Below are positions 34,641 to 44,079 of a stretch of 64,000 bases of DNA, piece after piece; position 1 is the stretch's first letter, and the number at the start of each line of letters is the position of its first letter. The position numbers were made by a program, and so were the translations under genes. Origin of the DNA: Terrirubrum flagellatum (GTDB lineage: Bacteria > Pseudomonadota > Alphaproteobacteria > Rhizobiales > Beijerinckiaceae); NCBI RefSeq assembly GCF_022059845.1, contig NZ_CP091851.1, positions 2,356,001 to 2,420,000 on the forward strand. Direction: 5' to 3'. The notes beneath the pieces were generated by a model. The model had not been told where the DNA came from, did no database searches, and saw only the letters and a list, made by a program, of their open reading frames with translations.

Positions 34641-35945
34641 ATGGCCGACGATTCGATCGACACCGATATGGCGGGGCGAATTTCCGACCCACGCGCCGAT
34701 GAAAAAAAGCTCGCCGACCTTCGGCGCGTGAAGGCGCTCGCGACGCTGTGTCTCGCCGGCGCGTTCGGCCTGCTCATTCTCGCGCACGGGCTGTCGGCGC
34801 GGCATCCCGGCTTCGGCTATCTCGGCGCGTTCGCGGAAGCCGCGACCATCGGCGGCCTCGCCGACTGGTACGCCGTCGTCGCGCTCTTCCGGCGCCCCAT
34901 GGGAATTCCCATTCCGCACACGGCGATCATTCCCGAAAACCAGAAGCGGATCGCAGACAATCTCGGCGGCTTCATCGAGACGAATTTTCTCGCGCCGGCG
35001 ACAGTCGAGCGAAAGCTGCGCGAGGTCGATTTCGCCGCCATGGTCGCGGACTGGATGGCCGACCCCAAGCGCAGCGCGGCGCTCACGGGCTTTGTCGTCA
35101 GGCTCGCGCCGCAGGCGGTCGCGGCGATGGAGGATTCCGGCCTGCGCAATTTCGTCGCCAAGCGCGTCATCGCGCAGCTCGACGATCTCGAACTCGCGCC
35201 GCTCGCCGCGAATTTGCTTGAGACCTTCACGCAGGACGGCAAGCATCAGTTGCTGCTCGATGAGCTGATGACGGCGATCCATCGCATTCTCGGCGACGAG
35301 GCGTCGATCGCGGCGATCCGCGACAAGGTGCGCGATGAACTGCCTTCGCTGTTCCGGCTGTTTCGCGCCGACGCCTATCTCATGAAGAAGATCGTGAACT
35401 CATCCTACGCCTTTCTCGATGAGGTGAAGAAGGACCCGAACCACGCGCTGCGCGCCGAGTTCGACGGCTTCGTGCGCAATTTCATCGAGCGGCTGCGCAC
35501 ATCGCCGGAATATGCCGAGCGCGCCGAAGCGTTGAAGCGCGACCTGCTTGCGAGGCCCGAGCTGCGCACGCTGACGCGGCGCCTGTGGACGAGCCTGAAA
35601 GATTTCATCGACAGCGATTTGAAGAGCGAAACATCGATCATCCGCCGCCAGCTTGATCGGTTGTTCGTCGATATCGGCCGGCAATTGCGGGAGGACCCGA
35701 CGATCCGCGGCGAGATGAACGAGGGCTTCGTCGTCGCGCTGTCATCCTTCATCGAGCGGCAGAAGAGCGGCGTCTCTTCCTTCATCGCCGATCAGGTGAA
35801 GTCCTGGGACATGCGCCAGCTCACTCGTGTCATTGAGATGAATATCGGCCGTGATCTGCAATATATCCGCTTCAACGGCATGCTGATCGGCGGGCTTGCA
35901 GGACTCGCGCTGCACGCGCTGAAACAGGCGCTGGGGTTGCTCTGA
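34641..35945 (+). CDS. DUF445 family membrane-anchored protein
   Basis: The 434-residue protein has an N-terminal membrane helix (about residues 30-52, VKALATLCLAGAFGLLILAHGL). The DUF445 hallmark GGLADWYAVVALFRRPMGIPIPHTAIIP and PENQKRIADNLGGFIETNF follow. The long middle is helical, and a second hydrophobic segment lies at the C-terminus (MLIGGLAGLALHALKQ). The function of the family is unknown; an envelope location is likely. It is divergent from the phasin gene and convergent with oxyR. Confidence 0.88.
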   Translation: MADDSIDTDMAGRISDPRADEKKLADLRRVKALATLCLAGAFGLLILAHGLSARHPGFGYLGAFAEAATIGGLADWYAVVALFRRPMGIPIPHTAIIPENQKRIADNLGGFIETNFLAPATVERKLREVDFAAMVADWMADPKRSAALTGFVVRLAPQAVAAMEDSGLRNFVAKRVIAQLDDLELAPLAANLLETFTQDGKHQLLLDELMTAIHRILGDEASIAAIRDKVRDELPSLFRLFRADAYLMKKIVNSSYAFLDEVKKDPNHALRAEFDGFVRNFIERLRTSPEYAERAEALKRDLLARPELRTLTRRLWTSLKDFIDSDLKSETSIIRRQLDRLFVDIGRQLREDPTIRGEMNEGFVVALSSFIERQKSGVSSFIADQVKSWDMRQLTRVIEMNIGRDLQYIRFNGMLIGGLAGLALHALKQALGLL

Positions 35946-35963
35946 GACGTCAGCCGATGCGCT

Positions 35964-37001
35964 TCAGGATTGCTGTCGCCGCATCGCAGCCGTGGATATA
36001 CGCGACAATTTTGGCGGCGTCGAAAGCGCGGCAAGCGGCGGCGCGCCCGCCTGATCCTCGTAGCCGGCGTCGTCATCATCAAGTCTTTGCGCAGCCGCCA
36101 GCAAGATCGCCTGCGCGCCTTCCGTGAAGACGCGTCCCAGCTCGACGAAATCCGCCTTGCGCGGCGAACTGCGCCGCCAGACGAGACCGACAGTCCGCAT
36201 CGGCTGCGGCTCCGCGAAGCGCATCAGACCGATGCGGCGATCCGCGCTCAGTTCGGCCGCGATCGCGATCTCCGGCAGCAGCGTCGCGCCATAGCCATTG
36301 GCCACCATCTGGATGATGGTTGCGAGGCTCGACGCGCCGAACTGGTTGCGCAGCTCCGGGCTGATGGTCTTGCAATAGGTCAGCGCCTGCTCGCGCAGGC
36401 AGTGGCCTTCTTCCAGCAGCAGCAGATTTTGCGAATGAAGCTCGGAGAGACGCGCTGGCAGTCGTTTCGCTTCCGCTGTCGCATCGCCCGGAGCCGCGAG
36501 CACGAAGGCGTCATCGAACAGCCGGATCGATTCAAAGCCCGGCTGCTCGACCGGCAATGAGAGAAGCACGACGTCGAGACGCCCTTCGCCAAGCTCCTGA
36601 AGCAGCGAGGCCGTCATGGTCTCGCGCAGATGCAGTTCCAGTTGCGGGAATCGCGTCTGTAACGCGGGCAGAGCCGCGGGCAGGAGGTAGGGCGCGATCG
36701 AGGGAATGACGCCGAGCCTGAGCGACCCCGTGAGCACGCTCTTCCTGTGCTTCGCAAAATCCATGAGGTCGCGCGCCTCGGCGAGGATTTCGAGCGCCCG
36801 GCGTTCGACCTCGACGCCGGCCTCGGTGAGTTCGACCCGGCCTCGGCCCCGCTCGATCAGGGAGAGACCCAACATCGCCTCAAGCTCCCGGATCTGGACC
36901 GACAAGGCCGGCTGACTGACCGAACACTCCTCGGCCGCGCGGCCGAAATGGCGATGCCTGGCCACGGCGGCGAAGTAGCGGAGCTGGCGCAGGCTGAACA
37001 T
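35964..37001 (-). CDS. oxyR: LysR-family hydrogen peroxide regulator OxyR, with a long C-terminal tail
   Basis: The 345-residue protein has a LysR helix-turn-helix ([24 protein letters not shown]) and the redox pair C201 (EEGHCLREQ) and C210 (LTYC), spaced nine residues apart as in OxyR. Oxidation forms the disulfide that activates the regulator. The last 40-odd residues (from about [13 protein letters not shown]) extend beyond the usual ~300-residue length and look low-complexity. It is divergent from the catalase gene, with an OxyR-box palindrome immediately upstream of its start. Confidence 0.93.
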   Translation of the reverse strand: MFSLRQLRYFAAVARHRHFGRAAEECSVSQPALSVQIRELEAMLGLSLIERGRGRVELTEAGVEVERRALEILAEARDLMDFAKHRKSVLTGSLRLGVIPSIAPYLLPAALPALQTRFPQLELHLRETMTASLLQELGEGRLDVVLLSLPVEQPGFESIRLFDDAFVLAAPGDATAEAKRLPARLSELHSQNLLLLEEGHCLREQALTYCKTISPELRNQFGASSLATIIQMVANGYGATLLPEIAIAAELSADRRIGLMRFAEPQPMRTVGLVWRRSSPRKADFVELGRVFTEGAQAILLAAAQRLDDDDAGYEDQAGAPPLAALSTPPKLSRISTAAMRRQQS

Positions 37002-37018
37002 GATAGGTTTTTCCTATC
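37002..37018. promoter_or_regulatory. OxyR box between oxyR and katA
   Basis: GATAGGTTTTTCCTATC is a near-perfect palindrome with the ATAG-N7-CTAT spacing of an OxyR half-site. It touches the oxyR start codon and lies 81 bases upstream of katA. It fits repression of oxyR and activation of the catalase gene by OxyR. Confidence 0.8.
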
Positions 37019-37098
37019 ACATAAGCCCTGAAATACAATTGGAGATTATCGACGGATCGCGCTTTGAAGCCGGAGCAATTCCAGACTGCGAGGCCCTG

Positions 37099-38565
37099 AT
37101 GTCCGATCCCAAGACCATGACCACCTCCGCCGGCGCGCCGATCGCCGACAATCAGAACTCGGTCACGGCGGGACCGCGCGGCCCCCTGCTGATGCAGGAC
37201 TATCAACTGCTGGAGAAGCTCGCGCACCAGAACCGCGAGCGCATTCCAGAGCGCGTCGTCCACGCCAAGGGCTCCGCCGCCTATGGCGTGCTGCGCATCA
37301 CGCACGACATCACGAAATATACGAAGGCGAGCGTCTTCGCTGAGATCGGCAAGGAGACCGAGACGCTGTTGCGCTTCTCGACCGTCGCCGGCGAGCGCGG
37401 CGCAGCCGACGCCGAGCGCGACGTGCGCGGCTTTGCGCTGAAGTTCTATACGGACGAAGGCAACTGGGATCTCGTCGGCAACAACACGCCGGTGTTCTTC
37501 ATTCGCGATCCGCTCAAATTTCCCGACTTCATCCGCACGCAGAAGCGTCATCCCACGACGAACATGCGCTCGCCGACGGCGATGTGGGATTTCTGGTCAT
37601 TGTCGCCGGAAAGCCTGCATCAGGTGACGATCCTCATGTCGGATCGCGGCCTGCCGCAGGGCTATCGCTTCGTGCATGGATTTGGTTCGCACACCTATTC
37701 CTTCATCAATGCGAAGGATGAGCGCTTCTGGGTGAAATTCCATTTCAAGTCGATGCAGGGCATCAGGAACTGGACCAATCGCGAAGGCGAGCAAGTCATC
37801 GCAAGGGATCGCGAGAGCGCGCAGCGCGATCTGTTCGATGCGATCGAGAACAGCGATTATCCCCGTTGGAAACTCTGCGTGCAGGTGATGCCCGAGGCGG
37901 ACGCCGGCAAGCATTGGTACAACCCCTTCGATCTCACGAAGGTTTGGCCGCACAAGGACTATCCGCTGATCGAGGTCGGCGTGCTCGAACTCAACCGCAA
38001 TCCCAAGCATTATTTCGCCGAGGTCGAGCAATCCTCCTTCTCGCCGTCGAACATCGTTCCGGGAATTGGCTTCTCACCTGACAAGGTGCTGCAGTCGCGC
38101 ATCTTCTCCTATGCTGACGCGCATCGCTATCGTGTCGGCACCCATTATGAGATGCTGCCGGTTAACCGGCCGAAATGCCCGGTGCATCATTATCATGCGG
38201 ATGGGCAAATGCTGCCGGAGGTCCCTGAGCGCGGCGACGCCTGGTACGAGCCGAACAGCTTCGGCGGACCCAGAGAGGATCATCGCTTCCGCGAGCCGCC
38301 TCTCAAGCTCGCGGGCGATGCGGACCGTTTCGATCATCGCGATGGCAATGACGACTACCGCCAGCCCGGCGATCTCTTCCGCCTGATGAGCCGCGCCCAA
38401 CGCGAACAGCTCATGGACAATATCGCCGAAGCGATGGCCGGCGTGCCCACGGAGATCATCAAGCGGCAGGTGGCGCATTTCTATCGCGCCGATCCGGACT
38501 ACGGCATTGGCGTGGCGACCCGCATGGGCCTCTCCGCCGTCGACCTTCCCGCCGCCGCGGAATGA
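37099..38565 (+). CDS. katA: Monofunctional haem catalase (small subunit)
   Basis: The 488-residue enzyme has the clade 3 small-subunit catalase layout. The distal histidine lies in [12 protein letters not shown], the distal asparagine in [12 protein letters not shown] and GNNTPVFF, and the haem-ligand tyrosine in [14 protein letters not shown]. It breaks down hydrogen peroxide in the cytoplasm. The start MSDPKTMTT at 37099 was preferred to an ORF start at 37000 that would run through the OxyR box. Control by the divergently encoded OxyR is very likely. Confidence 0.96.
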   Translation: MSDPKTMTTSAGAPIADNQNSVTAGPRGPLLMQDYQLLEKLAHQNRERIPERVVHAKGSAAYGVLRITHDITKYTKASVFAEIGKETETLLRFSTVAGERGAADAERDVRGFALKFYTDEGNWDLVGNNTPVFFIRDPLKFPDFIRTQKRHPTTNMRSPTAMWDFWSLSPESLHQVTILMSDRGLPQGYRFVHGFGSHTYSFINAKDERFWVKFHFKSMQGIRNWTNREGEQVIARDRESAQRDLFDAIENSDYPRWKLCVQVMPEADAGKHWYNPFDLTKVWPHKDYPLIEVGVLELNRNPKHYFAEVEQSSFSPSNIVPGIGFSPDKVLQSRIFSYADAHRYRVGTHYEMLPVNRPKCPVHHYHADGQMLPEVPERGDAWYEPNSFGGPREDHRFREPPLKLAGDADRFDHRDGNDDYRQPGDLFRLMSRAQREQLMDNIAEAMAGVPTEIIKRQVAHFYRADPDYGIGVATRMGLSAVDLPAAAE

Positions 38566-38614
38566 GCGGAACGCCCGTTTCGCACCTGCATTTTCACGCC
38601 AACGGAGATTTCTG

Positions 38615-38812
38615 ATGTCAGCAGCAGCTCAACGTCTTTCAAACGCCGCGACGGTGGATGAAATCGTCACCGACGCCACTGTCGAGGCGCTCAACGCCGC
38701 GCTTTCGGCGCGCGGGGTGACGCCTGACCGCATCATCGCTGTCCATTACGTGGAGGGCGCGTACCTCGCCAATGGCGCGAAACCGCAATATCGCGTGCTT
38801 TATCGGGCGTAA
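38615..38812 (+). CDS. Small hypothetical protein downstream of katA
   Basis: This 65-residue frame (MSAAAQRLSNAATVDEIVTD...) has normal codon composition and a CGGAGA site before the ATG. The C-terminal half (RIIAVHYVEGAYLANGAKPQYRVLYRA) looks like a compact beta fold. I do not recognise a family. It starts 50 bases after katA and could be co-transcribed. Confidence 0.55.
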   Translation: MSAAAQRLSNAATVDEIVTDATVEALNAALSARGVTPDRIIAVHYVEGAYLANGAKPQYRVLYRA

Positions 38813-38821
38813 CCACGCCTT

Positions 38822-39010
38822 GTCGTCCCCGGAACGGTGAAGCGAAGCGATAGCTGAGCGGAACCGTGTCCGGGGGCCAGAAAAGAATCGCGAGCAAAGC
38901 TCGCACGATTCACGTTGAGAAATATTGTGCGCCTGCGGCGCAATCATTTGCTGGGCCCCGGCCTTCATTCCACTCGGCGTTCGCCTCGCTCCATGAAGCC
39001 GGGGACGGAA
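38822..39010. repeat. Two adjacent palindromic intergenic repeats
   Basis: The first hairpin pairs TCCCCGGAACGGT...ACCGTGTCCGGGGG (38825-38877); the second pairs GGGCCCCGGCCTTCATT with a matching ATGAAGCCGGGG arm (38953-39005). Palindromes with TCCCCGG and CCGGGGAC cores are typical dispersed repeats in this order of bacteria. They separate the small gene at 38615 from the convergent deaminase gene and may terminate transcription. Confidence 0.65.
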
Positions 39011-39016
39011 TGCGCC

Positions 39017-40420
39017 TCACTTCTCCCCGTTCGCCATTCTTCTCGCGGCTGCGTTGTGACGCTCGACATGCGCGGCCACGTCGAGCGTCTTCAATTCACC
39101 ACGCTGCACGATGACGGCGCCGTTGATGATGCTGAGCGACACGGTCTGCGGCGAACAGAAGACGAGCGCAGCGACGGGATCATGCAGCGCGCCGGCGTGA
39201 TCGAGCCCGCGCATGTCGAAAGCGATCACGTCGGCCATTTTGCCGACGCTGAGTTCGCCGACGTCGTCACGGCCAAGCACGCGCGCGCCGCCGCGCGTCG
39301 CGATCTCCAGCGCGTCTCGCGCTGTCATCGCCGAAGGCCCATGAGCAACGCGCTGCAGCAGGAGCGCCTGACGCGCCTCGCCAAGCAGATGACCGCCGTC
39401 ATTCGAGGCTGAGCCATCGACGCCGATGCCAACCGGCACATTCTCGCAACGCATGCGCCTGATCGGCGCGATTCCCGACGCCAGCCTCATATTGGAACAG
39501 GGGCAATGGGCGACCCCAGTTCCCGTTCGCCCGAAGAGAGAAACGCCGTCGTCATCGAGCTTGACGCAGTGCGCATGCCAGACGTCGCGTCCGACCCAGC
39601 CGAGCTCTTCGGCATATTGCGCCGGCGTCATGCCGAATTTCTCGAGACTGTAGGCGACGTCGTTGTCGTTCTCGGCGAGATGGGTGTGGAGCGAGACGCC
39701 ATAGCTGCGCGCAAGCTTTGCGCTCTCGCGCATGAGGTCGCGCGTCACGGAGAAAGGCGAACATGGCGCGACGGCGATCCGCGTCATGGCGCCCGGATTC
39801 GGATCGTGAAAGGCTTCGATCACACGGCGCGCGTCAGCGAGGATCGCGTCTTCATCCTCGACCAGATCGTCAGGCGGCAACCCGCCGCGCGAAACGCCGA
39901 GACTCATGGCGCCGCGCGTGGCGTGAAAGCGGACGCCGATCTCCTGCGCCGCCTCGATCGTATCGTCGAGCCTGCAGCCATTCGGAAAGACGTAGTGATG
40001 ATCGCTTGTCGTCGTGCAGCCGGACAGCACGAGTTCGGCGCACGCCGTCTGCGTCGCAAGTCGCAACGCCGTCGGCGTCAGTCGCGCCCAGATGGGATAG
40101 AGCGTTTTCAACCAGCCGAACAGTTCCGCGTCCTGCGCCCCGGGCATGGCGCGCGTCAGCGATTGAAACATGTGGTGGTGCGTGTTGATCAGACCGGGCA
40201 GCACGATGTGGCCGCTGAGATCGATCCTTTCCTGGGAGTAGCCGCTGCTGGCCTCGACCAGGCGATCGAGTTCGAGAGCGACGTCCTCGCTCGGCCCCAC
40301 CGCGGCGATGCGGTCGTCGGCGATAAGCACGGAGCCGTCGTGGATCTCCCGCCGCGCGTCATCCATGGTGATGACGACGAGCGCGTTTTCGAGGAGAAGG
40401 AAACGGGTCATGGAGAACAT
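39017..40420 (-). CDS. 8-oxoguanine deaminase
   Basis: The 467-residue amidohydrolase has metal ligands in NTHHHMFQSLTRAMPGAQDAELF, histidines in SLHTHLAEND and HAHCVKL, and a late aspartate in GVDGSASNDGGHLL. These match family 8-oxoguanine deaminases, which turn oxidised guanine into urate. The start ATG at 40420 gives the usual short N-terminus; the ORF continues upstream through the rpsF leader and was cut back. Nearness to catalase and OxyR fits oxidative damage handling, though they need not be co-regulated. Confidence 0.88.
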   Translation of the reverse strand: MFSMTRFLLLENALVVITMDDARREIHDGSVLIADDRIAAVGPSEDVALELDRLVEASSGYSQERIDLSGHIVLPGLINTHHHMFQSLTRAMPGAQDAELFGWLKTLYPIWARLTPTALRLATQTACAELVLSGCTTTSDHHYVFPNGCRLDDTIEAAQEIGVRFHATRGAMSLGVSRGGLPPDDLVEDEDAILADARRVIEAFHDPNPGAMTRIAVAPCSPFSVTRDLMRESAKLARSYGVSLHTHLAENDNDVAYSLEKFGMTPAQYAEELGWVGRDVWHAHCVKLDDDGVSLFGRTGTGVAHCPCSNMRLASGIAPIRRMRCENVPVGIGVDGSASNDGGHLLGEARQALLLQRVAHGPSAMTARDALEIATRGGARVLGRDDVGELSVGKMADVIAFDMRGLDHAGALHDPVAALVFCSPQTVSLSIINGAVIVQRGELKTLDVAAHVERHNAAARRMANGEK

Positions 40421-40732
40421 CGATCCGGCCTCGCTTCGTGTTGGCGCCGCAGATGGCGACAACGGCGCCGCAGCGTCAAAGGCTTTCTCCCTCTCCCGTC
40501 CGGGAGATTTTCCTTGCCTCCAACGCGCTCCCCCCTTATGAGCCCGCATCCGTTTCGGCCGGGGGCTGAACGGAGGGCGGAGCTTTTCCGGAAACGGGCG
40601 GCTCCGTAGAGACGGTCTCCGCGCTCGTCCTCCCGTGTTCCCGCCTTCGTGTTTTTCGGGCTCGCTCGCCTTTTCGCGACCGGCTCGAAGGGCTCCGCGC
40701 CGAGGCGATATCGAAAGAAAGGCATCAGCCAT
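40421..40732. other. Non-coding interval between the deaminase gene and rpsF
   Basis: The 312 bases between divergent genes hold the promoter and leader of the rpsF operon. GGAAACGGGCGG and CGGAGGGCGGAGC lie near 40570-40605, and short GC-rich stems are possible near 40650-40720. No S6:S18-binding leader structure could be identified with confidence. Confidence 0.5.
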
Positions 40733-41236
40733 ATGGCATTGTATGAACACGTCTTCCTGACGCGTCAGGACGTGACGAGCCAGCAGGTCGAGACGCTTGT
40801 CGAGACTTTCAAGGGCGTCATCGAAGCGGGCGGCGGCCAGCTCGTGAAGAGCGAATATTGGGGCTCCAAATCCCTCGCCTTCCGCATCAAGAAGAACCGC
40901 AAGGCCCATTTCCAGTATTTCGGCATCGACGCGCCGCACGCCGCGGTGGCGGAGATGGAGCGCCAGATGGGCATCAACGAGGACGTCATGCGCTTCATGA
41001 CGATCCGCGTCGACGCGATCGAGGAAGGCCCCTCGGCCATGCTGCGCAAGCGCGATGACAGCGAGCGCCGCGATGACGACTTCGGCTTCGGCGGAGGCGG
41101 TCGCGGCTTTGGCGGCGGCGGACGCAGCTTCGGCGGCGGCGGCCGTGGTTTTGGCGGCGGCGGTGGTCGCGGCTTTGGCGGCGATCGTCCCCCGCGTCCG
41201 GCCGGCGACGGCGTGGCCCCTGGCGAAGGAATGTAA
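40733..41236 (+). CDS. rpsF: 30S ribosomal protein S6 with a glycine-rich C-terminal extension
   Basis: Residues 1-105 are a typical S6 ([19 protein letters not shown], GWxGS-like [19 protein letters not shown]). Residues about 118-167 form a repetitive tail of [14 protein letters not shown] units followed by Pro-rich residues, like an RGG low-complexity RNA-binding region. S6 binds S18 on the small subunit platform. The start at 40733 follows an AAGAAAGG site. rpsR starts 3 bases after this gene. Confidence 0.96.
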   Translation: MALYEHVFLTRQDVTSQQVETLVETFKGVIEAGGGQLVKSEYWGSKSLAFRIKKNRKAHFQYFGIDAPHAAVAEMERQMGINEDVMRFMTIRVDAIEEGPSAMLRKRDDSERRDDDFGFGGGGRGFGGGGRSFGGGGRGFGGGGGRGFGGDRPPRPAGDGVAPGEGM

Positions 41237-41239
41237 GTC

Positions 41240-41473
41240 ATGAGCGCAGCACGTCGTCCCTTCTTCCGTCGCCGCAAGTCCTGCCCTTTCTCCGGCCCGA
41301 ACGCGCCCGTCATCGACTACAAGGATGTGCGTCTTCTCTCGCGCTACATTTCCGAGCGCGGAAAGATCGTGCCGTCGCGCATCACCGCGGTGTCGGCCAA
41401 GAAGCAGCGTGAACTCGCCCAGGCGATCAAGCGCGCCCGCTTCCTCGGCCTTCTGCCCTACGTGATCCGCTAA
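41240..41473 (+). CDS. rpsR: 30S ribosomal protein S18
   Basis: The 77-residue protein is S18 in full: an Arg-rich start ([14 protein letters not shown]) and the [34 protein letters not shown] core. It binds S6 and 16S rRNA. It is the second gene of the rpsF-rpsR-DUF2232-rplI operon. Confidence 0.97.
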   Translation: MSAARRPFFRRRKSCPFSGPNAPVIDYKDVRLLSRYISERGKIVPSRITAVSAKKQRELAQAIKRARFLGLLPYVIR

Positions 41474-41479
41474 GGCTTC

Positions 41480-41504
41480 AGCGCGGCCCTGGCCGCGCCT
41501 CTTT
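41480..41504 (+). terminator. Hairpin after rpsR, possible attenuator
   Basis: AGCGCGGCC and GGCCGCGCCT form a stem with a short loop, followed by CTTTC, right after the rpsR stop. A weak terminator here would reduce expression of the downstream genes relative to S6 and S18. A short inverted repeat GGGAC...GATCCC near 41550-41566 is also present. Confidence 0.4.
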
Positions 41505-41596
41505 CGATCTCAGGAGCGCGCAGGCCGCACGCTCCTTTCACCGTTGGCCGGGACTTTTGATCCCGGTCTAACCACGCGAAGCGTCGGGACAGCGAT

Positions 41597-42559
41597 ATGA
41601 CGGCCATCATTGGCATTGGCGTTGGCGCGGGGGTCGTTTCGGCCCTGCTGACGCTCGTCATCGCGACGGGCAGCCCGATCGCCTTGCTTCTCTCCTTCCT
41701 TGCCCCGCTTCCGATCGCCATCGCCGCCCTTGGCTGGAACCACAAGGCCGGCCTCATCGGAGCGGCTGTCGGCGCGCTGATCCTCGGCCTGCTGGTCAAT
41801 CCGCGCATGGCCGCGGCCTTCCTCCTGTCGACCGCGCTCCCCGCCTGGTGGTTCTCCTTCCTGTCGCTGCTGGCGCGCCCCTCCGCTGCGCCGGGCGGTC
41901 CGGCCGAATGGTATCCAACGGGCCGCGTGCTCGCCTGGATCGCGGGCGTCATCGCCGCGCTCGGCCTCGTCGGCGCCTGGATGATCGCCGGCGACTATGA
42001 CGCCTTCGTCAAATCCTGCGAGCGCGTCATCGAGATCGCCGAGCGCCTGAGCCCCACTCTGTTCGACGGCGTCGCGCCGGAGGCGCGGCCGCAGCTTCGC
42101 GCCGCCATGGCCGCCCTGGTGGCGGCGATCGGCTTTCCGGCCTACGCCGTGATCAGCGTCTGGGTCGCCGCTGCATTGCTCGTGATCGCCGGCCGCATCG
42201 TGCTGGCCTCTGGCCGCCTGCCGCGCCCCTGGCCCTACCTGCCGGCTTTGACGCTGCCACGCGCGCTGCTCGGCGCAATCGCCGCGACCTTCGCAGGATC
42301 GTTTCTCGGCGGCTTCATCGGCCTCTGCTTCCGCACGATCTTCGCCGCTCTGCTGGCGGCCTATGCGCTGCAAGGGCTCGCGCTGGTCCATGCGATCACC
42401 TCAGGCAAGGCCGGAAGATCCGCCATGCTCACTGCAGTCTATTTCGTGTCAGCGCTGTTCGGCGGTTGGCCGTTGATCGCCGCGGCGATCGGCGGCGTCG
42501 CTGATGCGCTCTTCAACATTCGTGCGCGACGGGGCCTCGCAGACCCCGCGGGCGCGTGA
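41597..42559 (+). CDS. DUF2232 family integral membrane protein
   Basis: The 320-residue protein has about eight membrane helices and matches DUF2232 (DUF2232/YybS-like), with VVSALLTLVIATGSPIALLLSFLAPLPIAIAALGW near the start. The family lies between rpsR and rplI in many Hyphomicrobiales genomes; its function is unknown and an energy-coupling or transport role has been suggested only by fold. The gene is co-directional with its neighbours. Confidence 0.85.
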   Translation: MTAIIGIGVGAGVVSALLTLVIATGSPIALLLSFLAPLPIAIAALGWNHKAGLIGAAVGALILGLLVNPRMAAAFLLSTALPAWWFSFLSLLARPSAAPGGPAEWYPTGRVLAWIAGVIAALGLVGAWMIAGDYDAFVKSCERVIEIAERLSPTLFDGVAPEARPQLRAAMAALVAAIGFPAYAVISVWVAAALLVIAGRIVLASGRLPRPWPYLPALTLPRALLGAIAATFAGSFLGGFIGLCFRTIFAALLAAYALQGLALVHAITSGKAGRSAMLTAVYFVSALFGGWPLIAAAIGGVADALFNIRARRGLADPAGA

Positions 42560-42603
42560 TGGAAACCAATCAAGACAATCCCAACACAGAAAGGAACTGA
42601 ATC

Positions 42604-43167
42604 ATGGAAGTTATTCTCCTCGAGCGCGTCGCCAAGCTCGGCCAGATGGGCGAAGTCGTCCGCGTCAAGGATGGGTTCGCGCGCAATTTCCTCCTGCCGC
42701 GCGGCAAGGCCCTGCGCGCCACCGAAGCCAACAAGAAGCAGTTCGACACGCAGCGCGCGCAACTCGAGACGCGCAGCCTCGAGCGCAAGCAGGAAGCGGA
42801 CGCCATCGCTGCGAAGCTCAACGGCCAGAGCTTCATTATCATTCGCCAGGCCGGCGAGTCGGGCGTGCTTTATGGCTCGGTCAGCCCGCGCGACATCGCC
42901 GAAGCGATTACTGCTGGCGGCTTCTCGGTTGATCGCAATCAGATCACGCTCAATGCGCCGATCAAGACTCTCGGCCTGCATCAGGCGCCTGTTGCGCTGC
43001 ACCCTGAAGTCGATGCGAAGGTCACGATCAATGTCGCCCGCTCGGTCGACGAGGCGGAACGCCAGGCGCGCGGCGAGAGCGTGACCACGCGCGAAGAGAC
43101 CCATCTCGACGAGTTGGGCCTCGAAATCGGCGCGGCGCTCGCGGACGCGGGACCTTCTCAGGAATAA
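42604..43167 (+). CDS. rplI: 50S ribosomal protein L9
   Basis: The 187-residue protein has the L9 N-terminal domain ([36 protein letters not shown]), the long connecting helix and a C-terminal domain ([24 protein letters not shown]). The tail after about residue 150 ([23 protein letters not shown]) is longer than in E. coli, as usual in this order. It ends the ribosomal operon before a terminator. Confidence 0.97.
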   Translation: MEVILLERVAKLGQMGEVVRVKDGFARNFLLPRGKALRATEANKKQFDTQRAQLETRSLERKQEADAIAAKLNGQSFIIIRQAGESGVLYGSVSPRDIAEAITAGGFSVDRNQITLNAPIKTLGLHQAPVALHPEVDAKVTINVARSVDEAERQARGESVTTREETHLDELGLEIGAALADAGPSQE

Positions 43168-43194
43168 GAAACGCCTGCAGCGCAATCGTTTTTC

Positions 43195-43223
43195 AGCGGG
43201 CCGGCGACGGCCCGCTATTGTTT
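43195..43223 (+). terminator. Rho-independent terminator after rplI
   Basis: AGCGGGCC and GGCCCGCT form an 8-bp stem with a 5-base loop, followed by ATTGTTTCC. This fits the end of the rpsF-rplI operon. Confidence 0.75.
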
Positions 43224-43344
43224 CCGGATTAATTCAGCCGGCGTCTCACGCGTCGGTTGTAAAAAACGCATGCGAATCAACGCGAATCTCGTCATAGCTA
43301 TGCGCCGTGACCTAGGGTCCGCGGACGACGGGAGGTTCAACCGC

Positions 43345-44001
43345 ATGCGAGTCATCGCTTTCACGACGCAAAAAGGAGGCTCGGGCAAGAGCACGCTCGC
43401 ATCCTCGCTAGCGGTCGCGGCGCACGAAGCCGGTGAAAAAGTCTTCATCATCGACATGGATCCGCAGGCGTCGCTGGTGCGCTGGTCCAAAGAGCGCGGC
43501 AAGGCTGAAGCGTCGATCGGCGTTGAGACCGTTGCGCCTGGCAAGCTCGCGGGCGTCCTTGGGACCTTGGCGAAGAGCGGCGTCACCCTCGCGATCATCG
43601 ACACGCCCGGCTCTGAAGGGCCTGCGGCGGAAGCGGCGATGAAGAACGCCAATCTCTGCATCATTCCGGCGCGGCCGAACGCGTTCGACCTCTGGGCGAG
43701 CGAAACCACTCGCCGCGCCATTCGCGCGTTGCGCCGCGAATATGTCTTCCTGCTCAATCAGTGCCCGCCGATGCAGAACTCATCGCGCGTGGCCGACGGC
43801 ATCGCCGCTCTGGAAAGCATGGGCGGCCTCTTGAGTCCGCTGATCACGGCGCGCGTCGATTATCAGGACGCGGCGAGGCTTGGTCTCGGCGTGACGGAAT
43901 ATGCCCCGTCGGGCGACGCGGCGCAGGATATGCGCAAGCTGTGGCTGTCGATCCGCAAGCGCATCGGCAAGTCGGCCGCGCCCGCGCGCAAGGCCGCGTA
44001 A
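43345..44001 (+). CDS. ParA-family ATPase
   Basis: The 218-residue protein has the deviant Walker A of the ParA/MinD family (FTTQKGGSGKSTLASSLA), a Walker A' DMDPQASLVRWSKERG and a Walker B region AIIDTPGSEG. Proteins of this size without a helix-turn-helix usually position cargo or segregate plasmids or protein clusters. No partner ParB gene is next to it, so the role is open. The ATG at 43345 follows GGGAGG; an ORF start at 43270 was rejected. Confidence 0.87.
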   Translation: MRVIAFTTQKGGSGKSTLASSLAVAAHEAGEKVFIIDMDPQASLVRWSKERGKAEASIGVETVAPGKLAGVLGTLAKSGVTLAIIDTPGSEGPAAEAAMKNANLCIIPARPNAFDLWASETTRRAIRALRREYVFLLNQCPPMQNSSRVADGIAALESMGGLLSPLITARVDYQDAARLGLGVTEYAPSGDAAQDMRKLWLSIRKRIGKSAAPARKAA

Positions 44002-44002
44002 C

Positions 44003-44027
44003 CATCGGCGCGCGGAGCGCGCCGATG
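44003..44027 (+). terminator. GC-rich hairpin after the ParA-like gene
   Basis: CATCGGCGCGC and GCGCGCCGATG form an 11-bp perfect stem with a 3-base loop, right after the stop. No T-run follows, so it may end transcription only in combination with Rho or protect the 3' end. Confidence 0.45.
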
Positions 44028-44079
44028 CATCCAAGCATGTCTCTTCCGCGTAGACTCTCTAATCGCGGGAGAGATCATC

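Noticed and set aside
40421-40732. S6:S18-binding leader or other riboswitch upstream of rpsF
   Set aside because: No conserved motif or convincing stem arrangement could be traced by eye.
40421-40939. N-terminal extension of the deaminase into the rpsF leader
   Set aside because: The extension reads antisense to rpsF and its leader and has no similarity to deaminases.
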